In this document: positions 9,000 through 18,291 of the stretch, one piece after another
How positions within the stretch are numbered: the stretch's first letter is position 1
Layout of the letters: every line of letters starts with the position of its first letter
NCBI RefSeq assembly: GCF_008386315.1
Contig: NZ_CP043808.1
Coordinates: forward strand, 2,852,001 to 2,916,000
DNA from: Serinicoccus marinus DSM 15273
Lineage (GTDB): Bacteria; Actinomycetota; Actinomycetes; Actinomycetales; Dermatophilaceae
Direction: 5' to 3'
Length of the DNA: 64,000 nucleotides
The notes under the pieces: generated by a model
Databases searched by the model: none
What the model saw: the letters and a program-made list of their open reading frames with translations, nothing else
Told to the model about the DNA's origin: nothing
Translations under genes and position numbers: made by a program

Positions 9000-10106
9000 T
9001 CAGGGGCGGTAGCTCCCGACGACGCGCACCGATCCTCCGTCCACACCCTTGGCGCCCTGCACGACGTCGGCGTCCGGCTGCCCACCGTCGCCGCGCTCGA
9101 CCGTGCCGATCGGCCAGGTATCGATGCCGGCCTCGGTGAGCAGGTCGACCGCCCGCTCGGCACGGTCGGGGTCGAGGACCGCGACGAAGCCCACCCCCAT
9201 GTTGAGCGTCTGCTCCAGGTCCGGCTGGGGCACCTGCCCCAGCTCCTGGACGAGGGTGAAGACCGGCGGTGGCGTCCACGACCGCTCGATCGTGGCGAGC
9301 GTCCCGGCGGGCAGGACCCGAGCCAGGTTGGCCGCGAGCCCGCCCCCGGTGACGTGCGAGAGCGCGTGCAGGTCCTCCCCGAGGTCACGGACGAAGGCGA
9401 GCAGCGGGCGGGTGTAGATGCGGGTCGGCTCCAGGCACTCCTCGCCCAGCGTGCGGCCGAGCTCGGGCACCTGGCGGTCCCAGGCCCAGCCCGCGGCGGC
9501 GACGACCCGGCGGACCAGGGAGAAGCCGTTGCTGTGCAGGCCCGAGCTGGCCAGCGCCAGGACGACGTCGCCGTCGGCCACCCGGTGCGGCCCGAGCACC
9601 GCGTCGTGCTCGACCACCCCGGTCGCCGCGCCCGCCACGTCGTACTCCTGCGGGTCGAGCAGGCCCGGGTGCTCCGCGGTCTCGCCGCCGACGAGCGCGA
9701 CGCCCGCGAGCTCACAACCGCGGGCGATGCCCGAGACGATCGCCGCGATCCGCTCGGGCACGACCTGCCCGCAGGCGATGTAGTCGGTCATGAACAGCGG
9801 CTCGGCCCCGCTGACCACGATGTCGTCGACCACCATGCCGACCAGGTCCTGCCCGATCGTGTCGTGCACGTCCATCGCCTGGGCGATCGCCACCTTGGTG
9901 CCGACACCGTCCGTGGAGGTCGCGAGCACCGGACGGCGCATGCCCTGCAGCGCGGAGGCGTCGAACATCCCGGCGAAGCCGCCGAGCCCACCGAGCACCT
10001 CCGGGCGCTGGGCCCGCCGGACCGACTCCTTCATGAGCTCCACCGCGCGGTCGCCGGCGTGGACGTCGACGCCGGCGCTGGCATACGTGATCGGCTGGTC
10101 GCTCAT
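9000..10106 (-). CDS. purM: phosphoribosylformylglycinamidine cyclo-ligase (AIR synthetase)
   Basis: 368 residues. Closes the imidazole ring of FGAM to give AIR with ATP hydrolysis, the fifth step of purine synthesis. Recognisable stretches are ITYASAGVDVHAGDRAV at the N-terminus, LATSTDGVGTKVAIA (ATP/substrate loop), VVDDIVVSGAEPLF and the C-terminal NMGVGFVAVLDP. Full length for the family. In many actinobacteria it lies immediately next to purF; here a sigma-factor module on the other strand separates the two. Confidence 0.96.
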   Translation of the reverse strand: MSDQPITYASAGVDVHAGDRAVELMKESVRRAQRPEVLGGLGGFAGMFDASALQGMRRPVLATSTDGVGTKVAIAQAMDVHDTIGQDLVGMVVDDIVVSGAEPLFMTDYIACGQVVPERIAAIVSGIARGCELAGVALVGGETAEHPGLLDPQEYDVAGAATGVVEHDAVLGPHRVADGDVVLALASSGLHSNGFSLVRRVVAAAGWAWDRQVPELGRTLGEECLEPTRIYTRPLLAFVRDLGEDLHALSHVTGGGLAANLARVLPAGTLATIERSWTPPPVFTLVQELGQVPQPDLEQTLNMGVGFVAVLDPDRAERAVDLLTEAGIDTWPIGTVERGDGGQPDADVVQGAKGVDGGSVRVVGSYRP

Positions 10107-10231
10107 CAGGTGCGTTCCCTCAGGGGTCGGGGCGGGTGCGCCCCCAGGGTATGCCGCCGCTCACCGACGCGGGTGACCGGACCTGCCCCGTCGGCGAGCG
10201 CTGAGGCTCAGCCGTGCCCGCCGTCGCGGAT

Positions 10232-10558
10232 CTATTCGCCGTGCCCATCGGCCTCGACGCCACCGTCGCCGTCCGTCGTCAGCGTGGCCTGGTCGGTCTC
10301 GAGCTGCTGCGGCTCCTCGTCGTCCCCGGCCACCCAGTCGCCCGGCTGCCGGAAGTCCTCGCCCGCGGCGACGTCGTGGTCGGCCGGGTCGTGCTCCCGG
10401 GCGAACTCCTCCTGCCGCCGACGGGTCTCCTCCGCCTCCTGCGCGTCGCGGTCCCCCGCGGCCGACGACGCGTCGGGCGCGTCGTCGGCCGTCCCCTCCG
10501 GCTCGTGGGCGGCCTGGTCCTCAGGCTCCGGCGTGGTCTGGTCGTCGTGCTCGCTCAT
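10232..10558 (-). CDS. small acidic hypothetical protein
   Basis: 108 residues, Asp/Glu/Ala/Gln-rich and lacking hydrophobic core segments, so probably disordered and cytoplasmic. No recognised domain. It lies upstream of purM on the same strand (125 bases between them). A long complementary frame on the plus strand exists, but start context and composition favour this one only moderately. Confidence 0.5.
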   Translation of the reverse strand: MSEHDDQTTPEPEDQAAHEPEGTADDAPDASSAAGDRDAQEAEETRRRQEEFAREHDPADHDVAAGEDFRQPGDWVAGDDEEPQQLETDQATLTTDGDGGVEADGHGE

Positions 10559-10787
10559 GGCGCCTCCGCATCCCGGGTCGCCGACCCGTCGCCTCGGACG
10601 CTAGACCTGGTTCCCCCCGACCGCGCGGCGAAGCGCCCCGCGTCCATCCTGAGCGCACTCGGACCTCGCCAGGCAGCCGGTGCCTACGTTGTACACGATG
10701 CACAGCGGTGCACAGGTTCGGCACACCGACGAGGACCCAACCGTTCGCGACATCCCGCCGTTGGGACAGGGTGAGAGGAGGTGCCAC

Positions 10788-11288
10788 GTGGCACGAGCGG
10801 CCCGCCCGGTCGACGAGGACTTCGCCCGCTTCGTCGGGGCTCACCAGCACACGCTGCAGCGCGCGGCCTACCTGCTGTGCGGTGATCGTGAGCTGGCCCG
10901 CGACCTGACCCAGGAGGCGTTGACCCGGACCGCCCAGCGCTGGCACAGGGTCAGGGACGGACTCCCGCTCGCGTATGCGCGGCGCATCCTCTACACCGTC
11001 AACGTCGACCGTTGGCGGCGCACCGGGCCAGAGGTCCTCACCGACACCCCGCCAGAGCGTGCGTCGTCCGGGGACGACGCGTGGGCGACCTCCCTGGCGA
11101 TCCGTGACGCACTGCAGCAACTACCTCCCCGGGTGCGGGCCGTGGTGGTGCTGCGCTACGTCGAGGACCTCGACGTCGCGACGACAGCGCAGACGCTCGG
11201 CATCAGCGACGGCACGGTGAAGAGCCAGACCAGCGACGGCATCCGCCGCCTGCGTGAACTCCTGACCGAGGTGAGGACCGATGCATAA
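10788..11288 (+). CDS. SigE-family (ECF-like) RNA polymerase sigma factor
   Basis: 166 residues. Region 2 (about 12-80) contains YLLCGDRELARDLTQEALTR, and region 4 (about 105-160) contains LPPRVRAVVVLRYVEDLDVA followed by the HTH segment TLGISDGTVKSQTSDGIRRL, typical of the actinobacterial SigE-like subfamily. I start at the GTG preceded by a strong AGAGGAGG site, six bases away; an upstream frame would run through an unlikely extension. Its stop overlaps the next gene by eight bases, which is the usual sigma/anti-sigma coupling. GC content and codon choice are lower and more mixed than in the flanking pur genes. Confidence 0.9.
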   Translation: MARAARPVDEDFARFVGAHQHTLQRAAYLLCGDRELARDLTQEALTRTAQRWHRVRDGLPLAYARRILYTVNVDRWRRTGPEVLTDTPPERASSGDDAWATSLAIRDALQQLPPRVRAVVVLRYVEDLDVATTAQTLGISDGTVKSQTSDGIRRLRELLTEVRTDA

Positions 11289-12420
11289 CGACGAGCTCAA
11301 GGATCTGCTCGAGCGGGCGACCACAGGGGCACCAGGTGAGGATCTGACCGAGGCGGCCTGGCGCGACGGTCGACGCCGCGCTCGGCGGCACAGCTGGAGT
11401 GTCGGCTCGCTCGGCGCAGTGGCCGGCGTGGCCGCAGTCGTCGCTGCGTGGTCGCTCGGGGGTGGCAGCACCGACGCCTCCCCCGGGCCGGCCGAGAGTG
11501 GTGGCGTGGACGACACAGCGGTCACGAGCATCCCGCCGGGAGCGGAGATGGTGCCCTATCGGGTCGTCTTTGAGGTGGTTGAGGGTGAGCCGCGGCCCGA
11601 CGGGCCCGTGGACTCCTGGGCCGACGTCGAGGAAGTGGTCGCCTCCCCGACCGAGTTCGTGGTCGAGGGCCCGCGGGGGATCATCAGCACTGACTGGGCG
11701 TCGCCGCTGCGGCTCGGCGGACCGATCAACTTCACGGAGCCGGAGACCATGACGCTGGAGGTCGACTGCTTCACCATGGTCTTCGAGGACGTAACCTTCA
11801 CAGAGAAGGGCCGCATCGCCTCTCCGGAGATCGGTCGACCCGCAGTCGACAGCTGTCTCGGCTACAACGGCGTGACACCTGTGACTGCCCTGGCGACCGA
11901 TCCGGAGGCGAGCCTGAGCTGGGCAGGCGGGAAGCTCGAGCTGACCGGTCACGAGGATCTCCTCTCCCTCGACGACGCCAGCGAGGAACTGGAGGAGAGC
12001 GTCCTGTTGGCCAATGTGCCTCCGACGGAGCTGACCGCTCTTCAGGGCGCGAGCCTCGAGCCCGGAGGCCCTCCCGACATCGAGCGCGTCATCGGCGAGT
12101 GGTGGGTCGTCGACACACGATGGCTCGAACCACAGGGGGATGCCGCCCGGATGCGCTTCGACGGCGAACGCTTGACGATCACCGCCTGCGGACGCGCTCT
12201 GAGCGCTCCAGCCGTTCTGGTTGGGACGCAGCTCCGGATCGAAGACGACTGGGAATCTCCCACGGGAAGCCATGCAGCTGCCGCGACCGCTGGGCAGCCG
12301 GGCTGCCCCTCAAGCGCCTGGCAGAACCTCCACCAGTTGCAAGAGTGGGTCACAGGCGACCGGGAGCTCTGGCTCGAGGAGACGGATGAGGAGGAACTGC
12401 TCCTCACCCTCAACCGGTGA
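11281..12420 (+). CDS. membrane protein coupled to the sigma factor, putative anti-sigma or sensor
   Basis: 379 residues. A basic cytoplasmic segment (about 1-40), one membrane helix (about 41-60, GSLGAVAGVAAVVAAWSLGG), then a ~310-residue extracytoplasmic part. The last ~110 residues (VIGEWWVVDTRW, RMRFDGERLTITACG, LWLEETDEEELLLTL) resemble in outline a META/HslJ-like beta domain; that is a weak assignment. Position directly after, and overlapping, a SigE-family sigma gene suggests a regulatory partner, although the short N-terminus shows no clear zinc-binding HxxxCxxC motif. It ends four bases before the convergent purF stop. Confidence 0.7.
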   Translation: MHNDELKDLLERATTGAPGEDLTEAAWRDGRRRARRHSWSVGSLGAVAGVAAVVAAWSLGGGSTDASPGPAESGGVDDTAVTSIPPGAEMVPYRVVFEVVEGEPRPDGPVDSWADVEEVVASPTEFVVEGPRGIISTDWASPLRLGGPINFTEPETMTLEVDCFTMVFEDVTFTEKGRIASPEIGRPAVDSCLGYNGVTPVTALATDPEASLSWAGGKLELTGHEDLLSLDDASEELEESVLLANVPPTELTALQGASLEPGGPPDIERVIGEWWVVDTRWLEPQGDAARMRFDGERLTITACGRALSAPAVLVGTQLRIEDDWESPTGSHAAAATAGQPGCPSSAWQNLHQLQEWVTGDRELWLEETDEEELLLTLNR

Positions 12421-12423
12421 GGA

Positions 12424-14004
12424 TCAGGGGCGGCGGACGGCGTCGGCGCCACCCGCGCCGGCGGTGACCCCGACCCGGTCGACGTCCAGGGTGCCGACCT
12501 CGGTCGGGTCGACGTCGGCCTCGTTGACCGGGAACTGCAGCTCCAGGACGTCCTTGCCGAGCTGGTCCTCGGCGGGGAGCTCGATCGGGTAGTCGCCCGA
12601 GAAGCACGCCGTGCACAGCGCGGCCCGGGGCTGCTCGGTGGCCGCCACCATCCCGTCCTCGCTGATGTAGCCCAACGAGTCCGCTCCCACGGAGGCGCAG
12701 ATGTCGGCCGCCTCCAGCCCGGTGGCGATGAGCTCGGCGCGGGTGGCGAAGTCGATGCCGTAGAAGCACGGCCAGCGCACCGGCGGGGAGGAGATCCGCA
12801 CGTGCACCTCCGCGGCCCCGGCCTCCCGCAGCATCCGCACCAGCGCCCGCTGAGTGTTGCCCCGCACGATCGAGTCGTCGACGACCACCAGCCGCTTGCC
12901 CTTGATGACGTCGCGCAGCGGGTTGAGCTTGAGCCGGATCCCGAGCTGCCGGATCGTCTGGCTGGGCGCGATGAAGGTCCGGCCGACGTAGGCGTTCTTC
13001 ACCAGCCCCTGGCCGTAGGGGATGCCGGACTCCTCGGCATACCCGATGGCTGCCGGGGTGCCCGACTCCGGGGTCGGCATGACCATGTCCGCCTCGACCG
13101 GGTGCTCGCGCGCGAGCTGGCGTCCCATCTCGACCCGGGAGTCGTAGACCTGCCGCCCGGCGATCGTGGTGTCCGGCCGCGCGAGGTAGACCCACTCGAA
13201 GACGCACCGCTTCGGGGCCGCCTGCGCGAAGCGGCTCGAGCGTAGGCCGTTCTCGTCGATGGCGATGAGCTCACCCGGCTCCACCTCACGGACCACCGAG
13301 GCGCCGACGATGTCCAGCGCGGCGGTCTCCGAGGCGACCACCCAGCCACGCTCCAGCCGACCCAGGACGAGCGGGCGCACCCCCTGCGGGTCGCGCGCGG
13401 CATACAGCGTGCCCTCGTCGCAGAAGACGAGCGAGAAGGCGCCGCGTAGCTGCGGCAGCACCCGCATCGCCGACTCGTGCAGCGACAGGTCCGGGTCCGA
13501 GGTCAGCAGCCCGGTGACGATGGCGGTGTCCGTCGTGTTGCCCCGCCCGACCTCGCCGGCGGAGCGGCTGAGATCGCCGCCCAGCGCCTCGCGGAGCAGG
13601 TCACGGAGCTCGGCGGTGTTGATGAGGTTGCCGTTGTGCGTCAGCGCGACCGTGGCGTCCGTGGTCCCCCCGAGCGTCGGCTGGGCGTTCTGCCACGAGT
13701 TGCGCCCGGTCGTGGAGTAGCGGCAGTGGCCGACCGCGAGGTGCCCCTGGAGCGAGGCGAGCGCGGACTCGTCGAAGACCTGGCTGACCAGCCCCACGTC
13801 CTTGTAGACCACGAGGCGCTGCCCGTCGCTGGTCGCGATGCCGGCCGCCTCCTGGCCGCGGTGCTGCAGGGCGTAGAGGCCGAAGTAGGTGAGCTTGGCG
13901 ACCTCCTCGCCCGGCGCCCACACCCCGAACACCCCGCAGGCGTCCTGGGGCAGGCGCTCCTCAGGGAGCAGGTCGTGCGAGAGCCGTCCGTCAGCGCGAG
14001 CCAC
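12424..14004 (-). CDS. purF: amidophosphoribosyltransferase
   Basis: 526 residues. Transfers glutamine-derived ammonia to PRPP, the committed step of purine synthesis. A ~22-residue propeptide precedes the catalytic Cys (LPQDACGVFGVW), which must be exposed by processing, as in the B. subtilis type. Ntn-glutaminase motifs GLYALQHRGQEAAG, CRYSTTG and LTHNGNL follow, and the PRPP-binding loop VVVDDSIVRGNT lies near residue 375. I start at a GTG that gives this propeptide; upstream ATGs would add non-conserved sequence. Two small membrane-protein genes lie upstream on the same strand. Confidence 0.96.
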   Translation of the reverse strand: MARADGRLSHDLLPEERLPQDACGVFGVWAPGEEVAKLTYFGLYALQHRGQEAAGIATSDGQRLVVYKDVGLVSQVFDESALASLQGHLAVGHCRYSTTGRNSWQNAQPTLGGTTDATVALTHNGNLINTAELRDLLREALGGDLSRSAGEVGRGNTTDTAIVTGLLTSDPDLSLHESAMRVLPQLRGAFSLVFCDEGTLYAARDPQGVRPLVLGRLERGWVVASETAALDIVGASVVREVEPGELIAIDENGLRSSRFAQAAPKRCVFEWVYLARPDTTIAGRQVYDSRVEMGRQLAREHPVEADMVMPTPESGTPAAIGYAEESGIPYGQGLVKNAYVGRTFIAPSQTIRQLGIRLKLNPLRDVIKGKRLVVVDDSIVRGNTQRALVRMLREAGAAEVHVRISSPPVRWPCFYGIDFATRAELIATGLEAADICASVGADSLGYISEDGMVAATEQPRAALCTACFSGDYPIELPAEDQLGKDVLELQFPVNEADVDPTEVGTLDVDRVGVTAGAGGADAVRRP

Positions 14005-14073
14005 GCGGCCATGCTCCCACAGCCGGCATGCCCGTCGCACCGGCCGCGGCGGCCGCGGCGGCCGCGCGGGACG

Positions 14074-14289
14074 TCAGGAGCCGAGCCGCGGGCGGTCGGC
14101 GACGAGGAAGGCCAGGGCACCGACGGCCACCCCGGCGCCGCCCCCGATGAGCGCGAAGATGAGGTATTCCTCGAGCCCGTTGACGTAGGGCACGTCGCGT
14201 CCGACGACCGCCACCAGCAGGGCGATCAAGGCACCGAGGACTCCCCCGGTGCCGAGGAACCGGGGCAGGCGTGGGTGACGGGGTGCCAC
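14074..14289 (-). CDS. small two-helix membrane protein
   Basis: 71 residues from a GTG start with two predicted membrane helices (GGVLGALIALLVAVVG and ALIGGGAGVAVGALAFLVA) and basic ends. It resembles its upstream neighbour in layout (RL.RFL..G.VLG near the N-terminus, LVAD/LVVD.R at the C-terminus), so the two look like tandem paralogues. The gap to that neighbour is five bases, indicating one transcript running towards purF. Function unknown. Confidence 0.7.
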   Translation of the reverse strand: MAPRHPRLPRFLGTGGVLGALIALLVAVVGRDVPYVNGLEEYLIFALIGGGAGVAVGALAFLVADRPRLGS

Positions 14290-14294
14290 GACGG

Positions 14295-14546
14295 TCAGCG
14301 GCGGCCGCTGCGGTCGACGACGAGGTAGACGATCGCGGCGAGCAGACCGCAGAAGATCGCACCGGTGGCCCCCAGCAGGATCGCCTGCTGCCCGGCGGTG
14401 CTGCCCGGCGCGTCCGGGCGCGTCAGCGAGATCACGACCCCCACGACCAGACCCAGCACCGCCCCCGCGACGAGGAAGCGGCTGAGCTGGGGTCGCCGGT
14501 GCACGGGCGTGCGTGACGGGTCGTCCGGGGTCTGGGCGGAAGCCAT
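14295..14546 (-). CDS. small two-helix membrane protein
   Basis: 83 residues starting MASAQTPDDPSRTP, with two hydrophobic segments (FLVAGAVLGLVVGVVISL and LGATGAIFCGLLAAIVYLVV). Paralogue-like to the gene just downstream and conserved-looking in arrangement with purF. An upstream in-frame start would pass through the terminator hairpin at 14575-14602, so I use the ATG at 14546. Function unknown. Confidence 0.7.
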   Translation of the reverse strand: MASAQTPDDPSRTPVHRRPQLSRFLVAGAVLGLVVGVVISLTRPDAPGSTAGQQAILLGATGAIFCGLLAAIVYLVVDRSGRR

Positions 14547-14574
14547 CACCCCAGTATCCGTCAGGACGGCGAAC

Positions 14575-14602
14575 GGCGCGGCAGCCGGGTGGCTGCCGCG
14601 CC
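14575..14602 (-). terminator. hairpin downstream of the cell-wall-binding repeat gene
   Basis: A perfect 12-bp GC-rich stem (GGCGCGGCAGCC with GGCTGCCGCGCC) and GGGT loop, 24 bases after the stop of the minus-strand CWB2 gene and before the next minus-strand gene. Confidence 0.6.
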
Positions 14603-14625
14603 GCTGCGTCACGGGACGCCGGACC

Positions 14626-16052
14626 TCACCCCTGGGGGATGTTGCTCTCGCTCGACCCTGCGCCGGAGCGCTCGGTCGGGTCGGCGAGCCCGCCGACCAG
14701 GCCCAGCAGCTGGGTCTTGACGGTGTCGTGCACCGCCACCTCGCCGCCGACGATGGTGATGAGCGGGAACGAGAAGCCGGTGATCAGCCGCTCGACCTCG
14801 TCCAGCACGCCGACGGGGACCGCCTCCGGCCGGGTCAGCGCCACGCCGGCGCCGGTCCGCGCGGCGACCGGCACGGCGGTCAGGCTGTCCGGGAAGTCCT
14901 GACCGGGGCGACCAGCACCTTGCCCTCGGCCGGGAACTGCTCGAGCACCTGCTGGGCCGTCGCGTAGCGGTCGGTGCCGCTGTAGCGGGTCCAGGGCATA
15001 CCCCCGGCGACGTCGTCGAGCACGTCGTCGGTGAGGACCGTGGTGCCTCCGGCGGCATAGACGTCGTCGAAGGACAGCGCGCCGAGTGCCGCGTCCGTGG
15101 CCGGCGGCAACCTCGTCGTGCTTGACCAGCACCAACGGCGCCTGGTGCCGCGCGGCGCGCTGAGCACCAACGCGTCCGGGAAGTCCTGGCCCGAGGCGAC
15201 GAAGAGCTCCGCCGAGCTGTCCTGCACCACGCGTTGCGCGATCTCGCCGGCGGTGCCGTAGCGGTCGGACCCGGAGACCCGCTCCACGGTCGCGCCCGGG
15301 AGCGCGGCCTGGACGTCGGCCAGCACCTGGTCACCGACGGCGGTGGTCCCGCCGACGACGTAGACCGAGGTCGGCATGAGCCGTGTCAGCTCGTCCACGG
15401 TGGCGGTGGGCAGCCCGCCGGGGTTGGTGAGCAGCAGCGGGGCGCCCAGCTGCGCGGCCCAGGGGGCGGCGGTGAGCGCGTCCGGATAGGCCTTGGCGGT
15501 GGCGATCACGGCCGTGTCGGCCATGACGAACTTCTGCTCCGAGAGCATCGCCGCGGTCTCGATCCGCGTCGGGCCGCCGATCCGCTCGACGTCGAAGGTG
15601 CACGGGCCGTCGACGTCGTCGGGGTAGAACGGATCCTCGCTCATCAGGGTGGAGACGTCGTTGTCGTCCGCGTCGACGTCGTTGATCTGGATCCCGACGC
15701 CCGGGGCGCCGTGGCCGTAGAGGCCGACGAACGAGAGGAAGGCGTGCAGGTCGCGGGTGGCGCCCACCTCGACCTCGAGGGTGCGGCTGTCCATCAGCGT
15801 GCCGTCGTCCCAGACCTCGAAGCGCACCCGGTCGAAACCGGCGACGTCGTCGGTGGTGCCGGTGATCGTGGCGTCGATGGCGTACTCGTTGCGGCTGCAG
15901 TCGTCGTTGACGAACTGCACGCCGGCGATCTCGTAGTCGCCGAGCGTGGCGGCGAAGGCCGGTACGGCCCCGGCCAGGGCGGTCGTCCCGAGGGCGAGCG
16001 CGGCGCCGGCCGCGATCCCCGCCCGTCGACGGACCAGTGGTGTGGTGGGCAT
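14626..16052 (-). pseudogene. secreted cell-wall-binding repeat (CWB2) protein with three frameshifts
   Basis: A signal peptide (MPTTPLVRRRAG to AVPAFA) is followed by a ~110-residue domain and then three CWB2 repeats marked by RIGGPTRIETA, RVSGSDRYGTAGEIA and RYSGTDRYATAQQVL with SGQDFPDAL-type blocks. CWB2 domains bind Gram-positive cell walls. The frame is broken near 15155, restored near 15105 and broken again near 14905; each jump restores the expected family sequence (for example APLVLVKHDEVA, and GQDFPDSLTAVPVA). The third lies beside a GGGG run. Either a true pseudogene or sequencing errors in GC runs; the quality of the restored sequence favours errors or very recent decay. Confidence 0.75.
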
Positions 16053-16242
16053 GGTGCTTCTCCTTCACGGGCCGGTCAGCACTGACCGGTGACGCCGGGA
16101 GGTCCCTCGCCTCCGCCGGGGCGTCGGCGCTACAGAGGGCGCACGCCGACCTCAGATACCGGTGCTCGACGGGACCCGGTCGAGCTCGTGCGCGTCCACG
16201 AGGCGCTGCGGGACCCGGACGACGACAGAGGCTGAGCCGCCC

Positions 16243-16602
16243 TCAGCGCAGCGGGAGGTATGCCGTGAGGTCGGCCCGCTGCCCCGACGCACGCACCGCG
16301 CCGCTCGCCACAGCCTCGGCCCAGGTGGCGCGGCCGGTCACCAGCGCGAGCCAGGTCTGCGGATCGGTCTCGACGACGTTCGTCGGTGTCCCGCGCGTGT
16401 GCCGCGGCCCCTCGATGACCTGGGCGGCGGCATACGGCGGGACGCGGACCTCGACCGACCGCCCGGGGGCGCGCGCGGCCAGCTCCTCGATCGTGTAGCG
16501 CACCGCGGTGGCGAGCATCCCGCGGGCCGGCTCCTCCCCCGCCTCCCAGGCGGCGAGCGCCTGCTCGCCCGCGGCCGGGTCGATCCGGCGCCGCGGCGGC
16601 AT
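16243..16602 (-). CDS. sterol carrier family protein
   Basis: 119 residues. Begins [19 protein letters not shown] and contains EVRVPPYAAAQ and PTNVVETDPQTWLALVTG, the arrangement of the short actinobacterial SCP-like proteins often found in the purF region. These probably bind a hydrophobic ligand, but no substrate is known. The ATG overlaps the arginine deiminase stop (TGATG), so translation is probably coupled to that gene. Confidence 0.75.
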   Translation of the reverse strand: MPPRRRIDPAAGEQALAAWEAGEEPARGMLATAVRYTIEELAARAPGRSVEVRVPPYAAAQVIEGPRHTRGTPTNVVETDPQTWLALVTGRATWAEAVASGAVRASGQRADLTAYLPLR

Positions 16603-17849
16603 CAGGTGAGCGGGTCGCGCTCGACCGGGCAGGACATGCAGCGCGGTCCACCCCTGCCCCGGCCGAGCTCGGAGCCGTCGATCTCGAGGACCTCCACCCC
16701 CTGCTCGCGCAGGTGGGCGTTGGTGACCGTGTTGCGGCGGTAGCCGACGACGACCCCGGGCTCCAGGGCGAGCACGTTGCAGCCGTCGTCCCACTGCTCG
16801 CGGGCCGCGGCCCGCGGGTCCTGGTCGGCGGCCAGCACCCGGAGACGCTCCAGCCCCAGGCCGCGGGCGATGACCTGCTCCATCTGCTCCGGCTCGTGCC
16901 GCTCGATCGACAGGTGCAGGTCCGCGGGGTCGGCACCCTGCTCGCCCTCGGCCGCGGTGATCGTCCACGAGGTGAGGTCGGGCAGCCCGAGGTAGCGGGT
17001 GAAGGTGCGCTCGTCGACCATCGTCATCACCGTGTCCAGGTGCATGACGGCCCTCGCCTTGGGCATGTCGAGGGCGACCACCCGCTCCGCCTGGCCGGAG
17101 GCCAGCAGCCGGCGCGCCAGCCGCTCCACGCCCATGGCGGTGGTCCGCTCGGAGAGCCCGACGAGCACCATGCCGTGACCCGGCACGAGGATGTCGCCGC
17201 CCTCGGCCGTGGCGGGCCCGTCGTCCACGCCGTGGCTCCACCACTGCATCCCCGCCTCGGCGAACATCGGGTGGTAGCGGTAGATCGCGTCGTAGTGCAC
17301 GGTCTCCCGGCGGCGCGCCTTCTTGTGCATGGAGTTGACCGCCACGCCGGAGTAGGCCCAGGCGGAGGTGTCCCGGGTGAACAGGTGGTTGGGCAGCGGC
17401 GCCAGCACGGAGTCGTGCGTCCCGAGCTGCTCGATGACCACCGAGCTGGGGCTGCCGATCCGCTCGAGGACCTCGGCCTTGGTGATGCCGCCGATGAGGT
17501 GGGTCGCCAGCTCGGCGTCGTCCATCTCGTCGAACATCGCGCGCAGTTCCTCGGCGGCCTGCGGGCCGACGTGCCGCTCGTCCAGGCTGTGGCCGAGCAC
17601 GTGGGCGCGCGCCTCGGGGACCGCGAGCGACTCCCGCAGCAGCGCGTCGAAGTGGTGCACCGTCACGCCCCGCTCGCGCATCACCTGGACGAAGTAGTCG
17701 TGCTCCTCCTGCGCCTTCTCCACCCAGAGGATCTCGTCGAAGAGGTAGCGGTCCTTGTTGTCCGGCGTCAGGCGGTGCATCTCCAGCCCGGGCCGGTGGA
17801 CGATCACCTGACGCAGCCGACCGACCTCGGAGCCGACGTGGAAGGGCAT
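16602..17849 (-). CDS. arcA: arginine deiminase
   Basis: 415 residues, full length. Hydrolyses arginine to citrulline and ammonia. Family motifs are [18 protein letters not shown] at the N-terminus, [32 protein letters not shown] and the C-terminal catalytic Cys in [15 protein letters not shown]. No arcB, arcC or arginine antiporter is adjacent, so it is not a complete ADI fermentation operon here; it may support arginine use or acid tolerance. Coupled to the downstream sterol-carrier-like gene. Confidence 0.95.
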   Translation of the reverse strand: MPFHVGSEVGRLRQVIVHRPGLEMHRLTPDNKDRYLFDEILWVEKAQEEHDYFVQVMRERGVTVHHFDALLRESLAVPEARAHVLGHSLDERHVGPQAAEELRAMFDEMDDAELATHLIGGITKAEVLERIGSPSSVVIEQLGTHDSVLAPLPNHLFTRDTSAWAYSGVAVNSMHKKARRRETVHYDAIYRYHPMFAEAGMQWWSHGVDDGPATAEGGDILVPGHGMVLVGLSERTTAMGVERLARRLLASGQAERVVALDMPKARAVMHLDTVMTMVDERTFTRYLGLPDLTSWTITAAEGEQGADPADLHLSIERHEPEQMEQVIARGLGLERLRVLAADQDPRAAAREQWDDGCNVLALEPGVVVGYRRNTVTNAHLREQGVEVLEIDGSELGRGRGGPRCMSCPVERDPLT

Positions 17850-17930
17850 GAGCGGGGTCCTTTCGCAGGGGTGCGGACATCCTGCCATGCGGGGCGAGGG
17901 CGCCGCTCGGGCCACGGAGCAGGACGTGAA

Positions 17931-18020
17931 GAACCCCTCGCGCACCTGGAAGAGCCCGGTTGCCCTTGCTGCATTCCTGCCCTGGGGGAGTTCACCGAGG
18001 TACCACCGCACGAGGGGTCC
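17931..18020 (-). ncRNA. ffs: signal recognition particle RNA (small bacterial type)
   Basis: Read on the minus strand the conserved apical part is present: GGTGAACTCCCCCAGGGC, a GGAA tetraloop closed by GCA/TGC, then AGCAAGGGCAACCGGG. The ends pair (GGACCCCTCG with CGAGGGGTTC), giving a single hairpin of about 90 bases, as in actinobacterial 4.5S-like RNAs. It binds Ffh and helps target membrane proteins. Ends are estimated from the base-pairing to within a few bases. Confidence 0.85.
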
Positions 18021-18117
18021 GGAACCGAGTCTAGGCGTTCGCCGCGGCCCCTCCAAGCCGGCGGGTCGGCCCACCAGGATTAGGGCCGCTCCCTCGCTCT
18101 CGGCTATCCTTCTCGGC

Positions 18118-18202
18118 GGAGGATTCGCATAGCGGCCTAGTGCGCACGATTGGAAATCGTGTTGGGATAAAACCCTCGGGGGTTCAAATCCCCCATCCTC
18201 CG
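18118..18202 (+). tRNA. tRNA-Ser(GGA)
   Basis: Acceptor stem GGAGGAT with ATCCTCC, anticodon stem CACGA/TCGTG around loop TTGGAAA (anticodon GGA, reads UCC/UCU), long variable arm and GGTTCAAATCC T-arm, as expected for a class II serine tRNA. No CCA is encoded. Confidence 0.95.
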
Positions 18203-18228
18203 CCGATGTCCTCATCTCAGGACATGAG

Positions 18229-18257
18229 AAACCCCCGGACCCTCGGTCCGGGGGTTT
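18229..18257. terminator. bidirectional hairpin between tRNA-Ser and the HerA-like gene
   Basis: Perfect 13-bp stem AAACCCCCGGACC with GGTCCGGGGGTTT and a CTC loop. It carries A- and T-rich ends on both strands, and so can serve the plus-strand tRNA and the minus-strand ATPase gene. Confidence 0.75.
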
Positions 18258-18291
18258 CGTCGTCCGCCCTCGGGTGTGCGGGCGGTATGCC

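Noticed and set aside
16053..16242. Short plus-strand frame ending DPVELVRVHEALRDPDDDRG before 16234
   Set aside because: Looks protein-like, but no start, ribosome-binding site or longer homologous region could be found in 190 bases.
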